Assembly: GCA_038380795.1 (NCBI GenBank)
Contig: CM076260.1
Span: 33,948,634 to 34,012,633 of the forward strand
Length of the DNA: 64,000 nucleotides
Reading direction: 5' to 3'
DNA from: Pyrocephalus nanus
Taxonomy: Eukaryota; Chordata; Aves; Passeriformes; Tyrannidae
Below the pieces are notes generated by a model that was not told where the DNA came from, did no database searches, and was given only the letters and a program-made list of their open reading frames with translations. This document shows positions 1 to 12,778 of this stretch, one piece after another (the first letter of the stretch is position 1; the number at the start of each line of letters is the position of its first letter). The position numbers and the translations under genes are program-made.

Positions 1-2327
1 CCTTCATCAGGCAGTGCTGGTGTGGCTGAGGTGTGGTACACCCAAGGTATCCAACTTGCCAGTGCTCTCAGCATCTTGGTTTTCTCATCGTGAGTAAGAA
101 GGAACTAGGGTTGGGCATTAAGGAACATCTTCTGCTTCTCTATCTATTTCTCCACATCACCTTTGTCTGCCCAAATGGTCAAGCTGTAAATCTTTGCAGC
201 CTGGGTGTGACACCCAAGTTGTGACTAACAGGATTAGTCTTCAGTCTGACAGGATCAGCTATCTCCAACTTACACAAAGGTTGGAAGAGAAACACCAGTT
301 AAGACAGTATGATTATTTCCCCCAAGACACTGTGCAGTTTATTAAGTGCATGATATCAGCTTTTTTCACATTACAATGCAGCCAGCTCGCAGATCTTTCA
401 GCAAGGTAGCAGAGAAGGAGAGTCAGTAACCATGACGGTGCCAGAAATTTCAGGTTCATATGTTGAATGATGGGTCCTGCTGGTACAAAGGCTTCTGAAA
501 AGAAATCCAAAATGTGTGTATTTCCAGAGTTGAGAACACAACAAAACACTGCTTAAATGAAACCCTCTTCCCACCCTAAGTCTCACACTCAATACATCTC
601 CTAAAAGCTCACCTAAAGCATCAGTTTTGGAAATGTCTCTAGGAGGGCATGAGTTATCTCTTTATTTTCAGGGAGACTATTCAACACTTCTACCATGTAC
701 TGAGCTGGCTAGTATGAGGATGTACTTCCCTGATCTTCTAGGAACAAGTTATATAGGACTGGTATTATTTGGTCTTCCAGGCTAACAGTAACAGCCGTTA
801 GTGAGGGTTTTGCTACACAGTGTTGGTTTGCTGACTTGGATCCAAGGCAAGCTATGTAATGAAAGAGTAAATCACCTGCACTGCACCTCCAGAAGTTTTG
901 CATAAACAGAAATATTTTTTTTTGTTAGTTTCTTCTAATGCATTGATGACTTCTCTGTGAGCGTGGAACCAGATCTTTATGAAATGATTGTAACAGCAGC
1001 CCGGAGTAATGGGGGGGGTTTGGGGGGGAACCAGTTTTTATTCTCTTGAATAAAATGTCAAAACATGGATCAGACTGGCTGAACATCCAGAAATTCTTTC
1101 CATCGGATCACTGGATTTGCCAGCCATTCTAGGATGTCTTTTTCAAAAAATGAAGAAGACTTATGAAATTGTTTAGCTTGAGTAAAGACAGATACTGTTT
1201 CCAATAGGAGGAGTGAGTTTATTTTGGAGTTTTATATTATCTGTTTTTAAAGTCTTATATTTAGGGATGGCTTTTTTTTCCCAAAATAATCAAAGGCACT
1301 TTATGCCATAGCAAAAAGTCCCTTAAATGGTCTTGTTTGTTTGTTTAAATAACACATTATCTTATTCTTAGCATTTAATATAATCCTTTTGCAGTTCATC
1401 AGATCTTGTCCAAATTGCTGATCGCGTAAAATTCCAAAATATTTAAACAGAGACTAGGAACAGCACAAAGCTTAATAAAAAAAGTATGAATGACCAGATT
1501 TATGGGCAAAGAGAAGTGTCATTTTGGGGGGAAAGCTGATTATTCTTACAAAGGACAACTGGAGAAATTGTAAGCTTTCATGGTAAATGGCTCTTTAGTA
1601 ATGAAACTGAGAAGGATTAAAATAAATGATGTACAGTCTTCAAAGACTTACCTTAACCTTTCTCTTCAGGATGTGTGTGTCCATGTGGCAATCAGAACAA
1701 AACTGACAGGTATGAATCACTTAATAAATCTGATATTGCATTTAGTAGCTATGGATGGTGGTGACAAAATTCTGTTGGGTTTCTCTGCTCTGTATGCACA
1801 CTCAGCAAAACTTCAGGAAAAAATGAATGAACATTTGGAGAGTCTGTGCATGCACGCTTACAAAATTTGAAGCTTGAACAATTAGGGAAGTGGTCAGTGA
1901 GAATAAAAGCTGCTGCATATACATATATATATGCATATTCATATACTTGCATATACATATACTTGGTGCACATACATGCTCCACTGAATAAGCAAGAAAT
2001 ATTTGCCATCTGGAGAAGTCATAGATGAAAACTGTCTGCTGGAACAGCCATAAACCAGTAAATCTGACATTATTTTTCCTACCTTTGTCACTAGAGTTTC
2101 TCAATGTGTCCTTCTTTGGCAATGCATTGTAGCGTCAAGACACTCAGTCTCCAAAGTCCTCAACTTCTTGAAGTTATTGACTCTCAGATGAAAACAGAGC
2201 ACATCTGGCAGCATTTGCTCTGCTGAATGCAACCAAATATCTCAGCCCCAACCCAAAGGAAAACTGCACTCCTACTAAGCAGTCACCAAACCCTCAAACT
2301 ACTTCTTTACAAAGAGGATAATCAGGC
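1..2327. other. Non-coding intergenic DNA
   Basis: The segment is AT-rich with short, unrelated open frames only. It contains the G8-TTT-G7 run at 1011-1028 and the TA-rich tract at 1905-1975. I see no gene or RNA. Confidence 0.75.
1905..1975. repeat. TA/CATA-rich degenerate microsatellite
   Basis: Repeated ATATACATATA and CATATTCATATAC words form an alternating purine-pyrimidine stretch. There is no coding content. Confidence 0.7.
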
Positions 2328-2497
2328 ATTGGAATGGGCTGCCCGGGGAGGTGGTGGATTCTCCGTCCCTGGAGGTATTTAAGAAGAGATTGGATGTGGC
2401 ACAGTCTAGTAACTATGGTGATAATGGATCAAGGGTTGGACTTGATGATCTCAGAGGTCCTTTCCAACCCAACTGATTCTCTGATTCTATGATTCTG
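2328..2497 (+). mobile_element. CR1 LINE, 3'-terminal fragment
   Basis: The sequence from GGCATTGGAATGGGCTGCCC through GGTTGGACTTGATGATCTCA to the terminal ATTCTCTGATTCTATGATTC is the characteristic 3' end of avian CR1 retrotransposons. It is 5'-truncated, about 170 bp long, and has no open frame. Confidence 0.9.
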
Positions 2498-5400
2498 GTT
2501 AAACCAAGGCTGTCCTTCCACTTCACTGTGCCCATGCCTTTTAATGCCTACCAGGATCACATCAATGCAATATATCTTCTACAGCAGCACTTCTGCTCTG
2601 CATCCTTCACTGCTTAGCTCAGGAGGTGACACGTGGTTCCACTCAGCCTGGCTGCCACTGTTTTGGCAGTTCCTGTGGTAGTGCACACACACTCCTGTTT
2701 CACCTTTGTGAGAGGCTGGATCTCTGCATCAAGCAAGTTAGGAACTGAAGAGCTTTTTGGCCTGAGACTCTGACTTTTAAGGGCAATGCACTGTGCCATG
2801 GTGGGCTGCACCAACCAACCTCTGAAACCTGCTGACTTCAAAGCCATGGGGAGCCAAGGCTTTGCTGAGCAGCCTGGTGAGTGGGAAGAAACATCACTTC
2901 TCTGCCAGCCCAGCCAGAGGATTCCAGCCTGAACAGAAGGCAAGGATGAGCTACTTTTATGGGACAAGAGGATTTGGAGAAGTAGAAAATCACATGATGG
3001 AAGCACAGGAGAGGCCAAATCTCAAGAATCTCATGCTTTTACATTCACCAGAGGAAGAAGATGCTAGGTTACTCATTGTAGGTAGCAAAAAACGTTTTCT
3101 GTAACAGGAAAGTTAGTGCATGTAGTGTATGTAGTATATAGTGTATCATACAGGCCATGATTTTCCCTTGTTGCCTGCTTCTCCAGTTTTCAGACTGAAG
3201 ATAAAAAGTCAACTGCATAAGCATAGCAGTAGCTGCTTTTATTCAGTCATTCCCAGGAAAACCAGATGGATGCTTCAACAAGGCTGGTTTTGTCAGAAGC
3301 TAGATTTACAAAAGAAAGGTTTACCTCAAGTGACCTTAGACTAAAGATGAAACCCACTCCCCTCTGTCCTTCAGTTTTATAACAGTGGATTTCTAGACGG
3401 GTAAACAAGCCATGACCGAGCTGTTGACACCTATGGAGCTGTTGACACCTATTCCAGAACGTTACAGGACACTGCTTTATGTGCAGAGACCATCTAAGCT
3501 GAGTACTTGAAATAAACTTATGTTTCTAAGATTTAGTATTAGCAACTTTTCCATAAGAAAGGTGATATTTCAATTGGCAATTTTCAATTGCAAATAAAAT
3601 ACTACAGCTGGAAAAAATACATACTGGAATTCACAAAATTCCCATGAAAATGAGAGAGGAAGTCTTCTCCTAGTTTGAAGTTGTATGTGGAAAAGACATT
3701 AGATATTGTCATAATCTGAATTGAAGCCCGATATCTTTTATCCTGTCATTAATGTGGAAAAATCAGTGACTTAACTGGTAAAAATAATGTCTATAAGAGC
3801 AGCCTTCAGTGTTTTATTTCAGCTTCTCAGAATGTGGAACTTCAGGTACTGCAGTGGAGCACATCACTGGAAAATTCAGCCTGGAAATACAACTGTTTGA
3901 AGACACAATACTAGGGAAGCGTATAAAATCTGCCTGCTTTTTTTCTTTTCTTCCTTTTTTCATAGCAGGATTATAAGTTCATTGAGATCACAAAGAAAGA
4001 CAAATCACACAGTCTTTTGGTTAAGATTCAGGTATTTAGATGAACACTAGATAAAGATCCAGATTCTGAGATGGCAAACTAAATTCAAACTTTCTCTTAT
4101 CCACCTATGAGGTAGGTGACAGTCAGTATCTCACACAATAAATCACCAGAAGACAGTCCACAGACTCTCATACTGCTTTGATTTTTATTAGCCTACAGTC
4201 TCAAGAGAAATGCCAGATGTTCTCATATAACAGAAGGCAGTATGCACTCTATATTGCATGAACATCATGAGTAAGAGCAGGCGTGCAACCAGAAATCCTG
4301 CTTGGAGTAACCAGCAATCAAACCAATTGAGTTCATTAGGTTTTTTGGTCCAATATCTGAGTCCTGTGGTTTCTTCCAACTCCTAGTTAGCAAGAGAGAA
4401 GAAATTAAATGCATATTACTCAGTTGGCTTGAGGAAGAAAAGACTATTGTGGCAACTGAACAGAAACGATTGTGTACCAAACACACTGAGATCTGGAATA
4501 CAAGGCCGTTTGAGGACTTCTCAAAAGAACTGCAGGCATCTTTGAGGAGGCTGAAATTACCAGGAGTCTGCAAGTAACCATGCCCTGGAATACTGGACAC
4601 CCATCACTGGCAGCAAGGAAGCAGAGAAAGCTGAAAGCACTGTGCTGTTACCGAAGTTGGTTTTAGTTGTTTCAATTACAGAACAAGAGACAACTCCAGA
4701 TCTCATTGAAGCCAACACAAAATCATTGGGTCTGGGCATACAGATCTGCTTTTCTCACTGTTAAGTTCTCCTTGCTTTTCAGAAAATTCAGATTGCTTTT
4801 AGTGATAGTTTAATTTCTCATCAACATGCTACTGTTACTTCTTATTTCTAGGCAATTCAATAACTATTCAATTTGTAGAATTAAATATTGTCCTCAGTGC
4901 AACTTTCCATTTTGTGCTTATTATTTTTCAAATTTCTCACTGCTTATATTTACAGATCCTTGTGATGTTCAGTATTTCACATTTTCCTAGGCAATACCAC
5001 CTGCTACCATTATCATTTTACCAGTAAGACCTCAGGATTATATCATACTCTCCAGTACACTCATCTGTCTAAGGGAAATTTTCAGCTCAGTTTTTACTGT
5101 GAAGAAAAGAATTTGCTGGATGAAGTTCCAGATGTGACAAAGTCTGGCACTCAGGCTCCCCGATGCAAAGTACAGCAAAGTGTTAACAGATTTTACTGAG
5201 TAATCAGCTTGAAAAGGAATAGGGGATTTAAGCCATCCTTTATTGGTAGAAACTCCAGACAACTGGGCAACTCTCAAAGGTTTTTTGTGAGGGTTTTTGG
5301 TGTCTCATGTCCTATTGAATTTTGCATTTGTATTACCCTGAGCAAACTTCTGTGGTTCTCATTACAATTTATGTATAACCTGCACTGTTTGCAGCCAAGG

Positions 5401-7199
5401 CCTAAAGAGGGGAACAAATCTCTGAGGAGTTAAAAGTGGCAAAAGGGTAATCTGACCCCAGAGGCGAACAGAAGGAGAGTGACTGGGAGCAGGGCTGGTT
5501 CAGGTAAAATCTGAACTGCTACCATGACAAAGAACTGGGAACACTGGAAACAGTCTCCATCAAGACTGTTAGAAAAGGGACAAGACTAAAGATGCCATGT
5601 CATTGGAACAGGCTCTCAAAATTAGACTTATATCAATAAAAACCCAGATATTGTTTTGTCCTGTTTTCCACTCCTCCTGCGAAAGCCAGCATCATCTGTG
5701 GAGAGTACTCAGATCTGGAAGAGTGATTTTGTGAGAGTGAGATGCCCCTCTGAAGTTTCCATCCTTTAGTCCTGTTCTGTGAGGTCATGGGCCTCCAAAG
5801 ACCTGTTATTTTTTAATAGGTAGTTGGTTCTTGGGTTCTTAAGTCAAAGGCTGTGAGTGGAATGACAGATCCAATGCGCATTGTGCATATCAGAAATGAA
5901 CTCATTCTGCTCCAAGAAATGGTTTCAAAGTCTGCTCAAGCATCTAAGGAGGAGGCAAACAAAACCCATTGCGTGACTGGGGCTCCTGGCGTAGCTGGAA
6001 GTTAAAATGCAGTGTGAAATGCATTTCATGGGTGAGCCTCTGCAGCACCTCATAAACTGCACCCACTGCTCAGTGTAGTAGCCTGGCTTTGTTGTTCACA
6101 GGTTACTAATAATTATTCTTCCCTTGCAGCCTTTTTCAGTAACAGAGACCCTCAACCACAAAATAACACTGCAGAAATGGGAAGAAAAAAACACCTCAAA
6201 TTCTGTTTGGGGCAACTGTTGCCCTCAAAATAAATGGGAGGGGAACACTTGGCAGCCAGGCACATCGAAATCATCAGGACACCCTATGCAGGACATGACA
6301 AATGAACTGGAGGAAAAAGTTTTGTTACTGAGCTGTGCTGGGCAGCATGGGAAAAATGAGAAAAGCATTAAAAATTATTTCAAGTCAGAAAAACAGCAAA
6401 AAGTGCAAAGAGTGGGAAAGAAAGGGAGAGATGAGCATTTATTGCACTCTTTTGGGGAAGCTAATGATCAGGACTAGAGTTGGCATGTATCTGAGGAGCT
6501 TCTCTTTTAAGAAAGGGTCCACAGTACAATACATGGGAAACCATGTAGGGGAAACTGCAAAACAATTTCAAAAGCAGGATATGACGCAGGAAGCAAATCC
6601 TCTGTATCTATCTCCAGTAACTATATGCAGTTCTGTAGGACTGAGCTCTGATATGCCAATTCTCACACCAACATAGTTCAAAAGAACAAAAACCCAGACA
6701 AGGAATGGGTCACCTTGATGTTATCAGTTCTAGTCTCATCCTTGCAGTCTTCTCCTGAACTAGTGTCCCTTGCTCAGTTCTCTGCTTCTGGATTTTACAT
6801 CATCTATGTGTCTTCTCCTGGGCAAGAATGAGCTTGAGGTGGAAGGTGCTGCAACACAGCACAGGTACACAGCCTCCTCCCTGGCAGCCAGACACTTACT
6901 GGTGCAGCCATGCCAAGCAGACAGCTGCACACCAGAGTCACAAGACAGAGGCATTAGGAAATGAAAACTCTGCAATAACATTTGATGTCACCTCTCTCGC
7001 TGCTTTTTCTCAGTGCCTTAAGCAAAACGCCTGTACCTTAAACTGGCTTCACCCAGTTTCAGTGTTGAGACAACTAAAAGGCTCAGAAGTGCTCAAATTT
7101 CAGGGGGCAAATAGACTTGCTGGCTTGAAGTCCTTATTCTGCTGATCCTTTCTCTCTGTGTCTCCTGCACAGTTTTTAAACAGAAATCTTTTCACTCTT
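2498..7199. other. Non-coding intergenic DNA
   Basis: The segment holds the tandem duplication at 3418-3452 and nothing else I can name. The 117-codon frame at 6124-6477 begins at a TTG and is low-complexity Lys/Gln-rich; I do not regard it as a gene. Confidence 0.7.
3418..3452 (+). repeat. Two-copy 18-bp tandem duplication
   Basis: GAGCTGTTGACACCTATG at 3418-3435 is followed directly by the same 17 bases at 3436-3452. It has no coding context. Confidence 0.95.
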
Positions 7200-7853
7200 C
7201 ACCTCCTGCCAGGTCCTGATGATCTCTTGCCTATACCCATCCTCCGCACGCATTTTAGTTTGAGATATGAAATGCTAATTATCTGTCAGCTTCAAAATCT
7301 AATGGATCTCTCATGGTTTAACCCTGGTTGGCAACTCAGCCCCACACAGTCACTTGCTCATTTCCCTTAGCTGGATGGGGGAGAAAACTGGAAGGTTAAG
7401 AGTGAGAAAACTCATAAATTGAGATAAAGACAGTTTAATAGAGAAATCAAAAGCCATGCACACAAGAAAAGCAAACCCAGGAATTTATTTACCACTTGGT
7501 GATGTTCAGCCATCCCAAGGAAAGGAGGGCTCCATTGTGTGTAACAGTGTCTCGGGAAGACTAAAGCTGTCTCTCCAAACATGCACCCTCTTCCCCTTTC
7601 TTCCCCCAGCCTTACATGCTGAGAAGGATGCCATAGGGTATGGGATGTTCCTTTGGTCAGTTAAGGTCAGCTGTGTCACCTCTCAAACTTCTTGCGCTCC
7701 CCCAGCTTCCTTGCTGGTGGTGTGGGGCGAGAAGCAGAAAAGGCAGAAGGAAAACATCCCTGAATTATCAATTCTGTCTTCAGCACAAATCCGAAGCATA
7801 GTCCATACTGGCTACTCTGAAGAAAAGTAACTCTATCCTAGCCAAACTAAGCA
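7200..7853 (-). mobile_element. Decayed endogenous retrovirus LTR with flanking internal sequence
   Basis: The LTR proper is 7314-7853. On the minus strand it starts TGCTTAGTTTGGCTAGGATA and ends GGGTTAAACCA, so it has the TG...CA ends of retroviral LTRs. It matches, from memory, an ERVL-like LTR family abundant in passerines. A poly(A)-signal-like ATTAAA is at 7439-7434. The place where a TATA box would be expected reads CATGTAAGG and looks lost. About 110 bp to its left (7200-7313) recurs next to the LTR end at 8706-8817, so it is probably internal retroviral sequence following a 5' LTR. There is no retroviral gene, and no target-site duplication was identified. Confidence 0.7.
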
Positions 7854-8104
7854 CCATCTCCTTCTGCCTGGTACTGTCAAGGCAGTGTGGGACACTTGCT
7901 TGTAGATGCCTGACCAGCCAGAGAGGGCAAAGGACTCTCAGGGCAGAGGAGCTAACTTGAAGGGTTTGCTACAAGAAAATCTTTTAGATATTTGTTTGCT
8001 CTAGCTGTGAGGGCTCAATAAAGAAGAGTTTAGGGACAGCTGATCCTGCCTTTGAGCAAGGGGACATTGCAGAAACACTCATTCTGGCTCTTCCCACCCC
8101 ACAG

Positions 8105-9045
8105 AAATCTCATGCAATTTAACAATACTATATGCAAGGTCCTGCACCTAGGTCGGATAACCCCTTCTATGAGTACAGGCCAAGTGGTGTACAGATCAAT
8201 AGCAGACCTGCCAAGAAGGATTTGGGGTGCTGGCAGATGGAAGGCCAGACAATGTGCGTTTGAAGTCCAGAAAGCCAATTGTATCCTGGGCTGCATCAAA
8301 AGAAGTATGGCCCTCAGGTCCCAGGAGGTGATTCTGCCCCTCTGCTCTCATGAAACTTCACCTGGAGTAGGGCATCCATCTCTGGGGTCCCCAGCACAGG
8401 GGGGACACCTGTTGGAGCAGGTCTAGATGAGGGCCATTAAGATGATTAGAGGGCTGGAGCACCTCTCCTGTGAAGAAAAGCTGAGAGAATTGGGATTGTT
8501 TAGCCTGGAGAAGAGAAGGCTTCTGGGTGATTTAATTGCAGCTTTCCAGTTCCTGAAGCGAGCCTACAGGAAAGATGGAGAGAGATGTTTAACAAGGGCG
8601 TGTAGTGATAGGAAAAGGGAGAATGGCTTGAAACTAAAAGAGAGTATAGATTCAGATTAGATTTTGGGAAGAAATGGGCCCAAGTTGCCGACCAGGGTTA
8701 AACCATGAAAGATCCATCACATTCCAAGGCTGGCAGATAATTAGCATTTCATATCTCAACTTAACAGTACACAGTGTATGCAGAGCATGGGAACAGGCAA
8801 GGGATCAGTATATCTCATCTTTACTGTGAGGTTGGTGAGGCACTGGAACATGTTGCCCAGAGAAACTGTGGATGCCCCATCCCTCAAAGTGTTCAAAGCT
8901 GTGTTGGATGGAGCTTTGAACAACCTGGTCTAGCGGAAGGTGTCCCTGCTCATGGCAGAGTGGTTGGAAGTAGATGGTCTTTCAGATCCCTACCAACTCA
9001 GGCCATTCTATGAATCTGTGATTCTATGGTTTTCTATGATAAGGG
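8105..9045 (+). mobile_element. CR1 LINE 3' fragment, interrupted by an ERV piece
   Basis: A continuous CR1 3' region begins near AAGGTCCTGCACCTAGGTCG and ends at ATTCTATGAATCTGTGATTC. The frame at 8427-8660 still encodes the CR1 ORF2 C-terminal block (RGLEHLSCEEKLRELGLFSL), the tail that follows the reverse transcriptase; the rest is degenerate. The element is split at GAAGAAAT / TCTTTACTG by about 142 bp of unrelated sequence (8676-8817). No intact ORF remains. Confidence 0.9.
8676..8817 (+). mobile_element. ERV LTR-end/internal junction fragment inserted in CR1
   Basis: The segment ends an LTR with CAGGGTTAAACCA at 8705 and continues TGAAAGATCCATCACATTCC. This matches the reverse complement of 7200-7335 over more than 120 bp, including the shared word CAGATAATTAGCATTTCATA. 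It therefore joins about 30 bp of LTR 3' end to about 110 bp of internal sequence, in the opposite orientation to the copy at 7200-7853. Confidence 0.7.
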
Positions 9046-9560
9046 GATTACGTGGACTTACAGTTTTAGAGTTCCCCACAAGTAGCACTGAGCACCCCCT
9101 CAGGGTGGAGGAACAGCCCATATAAAGGCCCTTCACTGCTTTACATCCGCCCCTGTCCCGACCCACTGCACTGTAGCAGATTGGGATATTCCCAACAACT
9201 GGCTGGGACCCCTGAGAGGAGGAACTGAGCAATCCAACAGTTGTGCCAGGTACTTGTGAGGCTTGATGTGGTTTCTGTGTGCTCCCCAAACCACCTGGCT
9301 CCTCAGTGGGAACAAAAGCTGATCGGCAGCATGTCTGCAGCATCGTGAGGAAGGGGGCCAAAGTCTTTGGCACTTCCTTGGAAACACTTCCACAGACACG
9401 GTGATTTCTTGCTAGGAAGCTAAAAATCTCCATGTGGTTTTTGTGACAGCAGACGTCCTTTTGTGGATTATTGCCAAAACTCAGAAGCCTGTAAAACAAG
9501 CTGGGAAATGTCCACTGGGAAAAGAAATCCTCCCGCCTTTCATGAGAAGTTAATAAATGT
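9046..9560 (+). other. Unassigned segment with TATA box and poly(A) signal
   Basis: Directly after the CR1, the plus strand has CCATATAAAGG (TATA at 9121) and, about 430 bp later, TTAATAAATG (AATAAA at 9552-9557). The minus strand has a 163-codon open frame (9499-9008) with no recognisable domain; it runs into the CR1 end, which argues against it being a gene. The segment could be a degraded solo LTR of another family or chance. Confidence 0.25.
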
Positions 9561-12500
9561 TAGAGAAGAAATCTGAAGACATAATAATGGTTGTGAGGAT
9601 TAACTTTCTCTTACAAGAGCAGTGCCAGATTATTTATTGGAGATATATTTTTCCTATTTGAGGTTTGTTTGAGGGTGTTTTTTTCCTTAAAAATAGGTAA
9701 CCAAAGATTTATGAATGAAAGGCATACTGGGGAAAAAAAGATCAACCCAATGCACAAAATTAAATTTCAGTGTCAAAAATCTCGGATTTAGCACAGAAAG
9801 AAGAAGGGTATTTCATTCAGGCATCCTGCTGCAAAAAGGAATGCCACAGAAGATTAATGAGGAAATAAATAGGATTAATGTATAAGGACTAAATAAGGAG
9901 GAGGTTTGGGCCATAAAAGAGGAACATACAGTTGCTCTTGCTTTGCCACCACAGGTATGAACTAAATTGTATTTTATGACTTTCAAGGTGAATTGAAAGT
10001 GATTTAACAGCAAAGAAACTTTCCAAAGAGTTTTCACTCGTGATCCTCCTGGGACTCTTTGTCTCAGAGGTGGGAAAGGCTACATATGCTAACACTGCAG
10101 ACAATGTGATGAACAGAGGAAGTCCCTATAGAAAGCTTTGTTGGCACGTTTTCTTCCTCTGAGCACAAGACAACCAGTGAAAAGGATTTGGTTTTGCACA
10201 GAAGTCACTGAACTTCTGCTAAATGGGCCTTGCCTTTTAAATCATATAATTAAAAGCAGCAATAAAAAACTTAAAAGACATTATACAATCTTTATATTCT
10301 CACTGCCACATGTGTGCACACATATACTTGCTGTCAGAAAAATTTGTTATTTCAAAACAAATTTACCACACAACTTCAGATAAATATTTAGACTATGAAA
10401 TGTCAAAAAATTTAATGTAATTTGTAGTCTAGAAATTGAATTTTTTTATTTCTATATGACTTCATTTTTTAAAAGAGCTGAAGCATATTTTAAAATAATT
10501 TGTTCTGTTTCAGATGGAATAAATTAATTCAAATGAAGTTAAGACAAAATGAATTGGGTAATTATCATTAAATCACCTGTTTCAGTACCAATTTTTCTCC
10601 ATCCTCTACTCCTTCTCTTCATTTTCAAGTGTGCTAATCTAAGCCATTTCCCATTCCCATCTGCTTTCTGATATTTTGTCCCAGAACCAAAAAGTGTTTT
10701 CCTGACCAAGCTCTCAACTTACTCACCATCCCCACTCCTGACATGGGTTGCCCATAACCAGGGGTGCCCCCCACGAGTATCTGAGACCCTCAGCTCTCTG
10801 GCGTGGTAGCCCACCACCATTTCCTTTGATCTCTTTCCCTGCATACTAGGGGATGTTCTGGTTTACTTCAAATCCCTAGCTGGGTGCAAAGCTAGGAGAT
10901 ATGTTTTAATTGCTCTGGTCACTATATCCAAAATCAGGGCTGCCATGGGGGCAGCTGCTGGAGTGCAGTGTGGGCCAAACATGAGAGTGGCATTTCTTGT
11001 ACGTCCAGTATAAGAAAAGAGCTTAGGCAGGCCTGTCTGAGAACCCTGGCCACCATAAGTCCCATGATAACCACATCCCAGATTCCCACCGAGTAACACT
11101 CAGTTTCTTCCGACAGCTCCACCAAAATCCAGTTCTTCTTTGTAAGAGGAAAGTTGGCATAATTCAGGTCTATTGAAAAAAAATTTCATAAGTCACTTTT
11201 CCCCTGGTGCACATCCAGCTAATTAAGTGTACACCATAGCTACTGCAGGAGCCGAGGCCAACTGCATGGTGACTCTGCCTGACCACACCCATTCCAGGCT
11301 CCTCTTGCCAGCATTCTGCAAGGGCTGTAGATCCTGAGAATGAATACTGCCCACAAAGCTTTGGGGAGAGCAGAAATAAATAACAAAATAGCAAGCTGTA
11401 CTTTCCATTGCAAGGACAGGGCAGGAGGCCTTCCCCAGTCCTCATGGTTTTTGCTCTCCTCTGTCTAAAGAGAGTAGAAATGACATCAGCTTCAAACTAT
11501 GTAGGGAGTCTGAGCCATGAGCTATCACTGGTCTTTGGGAAAGACAGCTTGGACCGATATGAGAAGGACATTCTCAGTAGTAGACTGGCCATACATCTGA
11601 TTAGTGAAGCAGTTGCTTCCCAAGAAATCAGGGTGGGTTTGTTTAAATTTGCCAATTTTTGCTTTTACTATGTCTATGAAAAACTGAATCAAAAATTATT
11701 GGTGTAAAATAAATAAGTCTAGGTCCAACCATTCCAAACAAGAATGTTTCTGTCTATTGCACAACCAAAATGAGTAATATTTGAAATACTTTTTTTAAAA
11801 AAAAAGTTCTCTTTCTGGTCTTCCTTGGCATGCTATTCAAACTATACCTAACAAATGGATTCATTTAGAAATCCATATGCCTTTCACAAAGCAAATACAG
11901 TTAGCATTTGAATAAGTTTCTATATTTGATGCTAAACTGGCAGGGAAAAATACCCACTAATGCTTATCACAGCATCAGAGACACGAGCCAAACTTTTGTC
12001 AATGCACTACATTATACTTTGGGGTGGAGTGGGTGGAGTTATATATTTAGAAATAGCTTATATTAGCCTGAAATTTTACTGTGAAGAGCTGTATGGAGTA
12101 GATCACCCACAGGCTATCATCCCTCCCAGTGGGCAGCACAACACAGTGCAATGGACTGGCAGGGGGCACGGCAGGGAGTCCAAGCCCTCATTCTGAATAT
12201 CTCGCCTTTTGTGGGTTTAAGCCATATGTGAACTCACCGAATTTTAGATGGGTGTTTCACACCTGAAATGAAAACCCTGAAAATAGGGATGAAAAAAGGA
12301 ATGATGAGAAAAACACAGACTACACCATGACCAAGTCCACAGCTCTCATGGAAACTGCCATAGTCACAGGCTTATAGCTGAGTTTCAAATCTTCTATTGA
12401 ATTACAGAAAGGGCTGCTATTAGGCTCCTCTCCCCTCAACTCATTATATGCAGTGGTTTGTCATCATTAAACCATCTTTCTAACAAGTTTTATCCATAAA

Positions 12501-12778
12501 CTACTTGGCATATCAAAATTTTTCTAAACAGTTTGAATTTTTCTAAGCAATTTGATATATTCAAGAGTTAATACACATTCAGTGAGATTGTATGTCCCAG
12601 GATAATGATTTCTTCCTATTAGTTTAGGGTTTTGACATTGTAGATTTTTGACAGTATTATGGGGATAATACTGCTGGATTCACTTGTCAGCTGTTGAAGG
12701 CAGCCCTGCAGAGTGGTCAAGGTTGGCTTGTTAAGAAAATTCCTGAACCTCATGCATTTGTCTAGTAGCAAGCCTAAA
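9561..12778. other. Non-coding intergenic DNA
   Basis: No gene, RNA or transposon was recognised. Open frames are short and overlap on both strands. Confidence 0.7.

Noticed and set aside
6124..6477. Possible exon after an acceptor-like CTTCCCTTGCAG
   Set aside because: No partner exon, donor or recognised peptide; single acceptor-like strings are frequent.
9008..9499. 163-codon minus-strand frame
   Set aside because: Its 3' end runs into the antisense of a CR1 terminus and a second frame overlaps it; no family similarity recognised.
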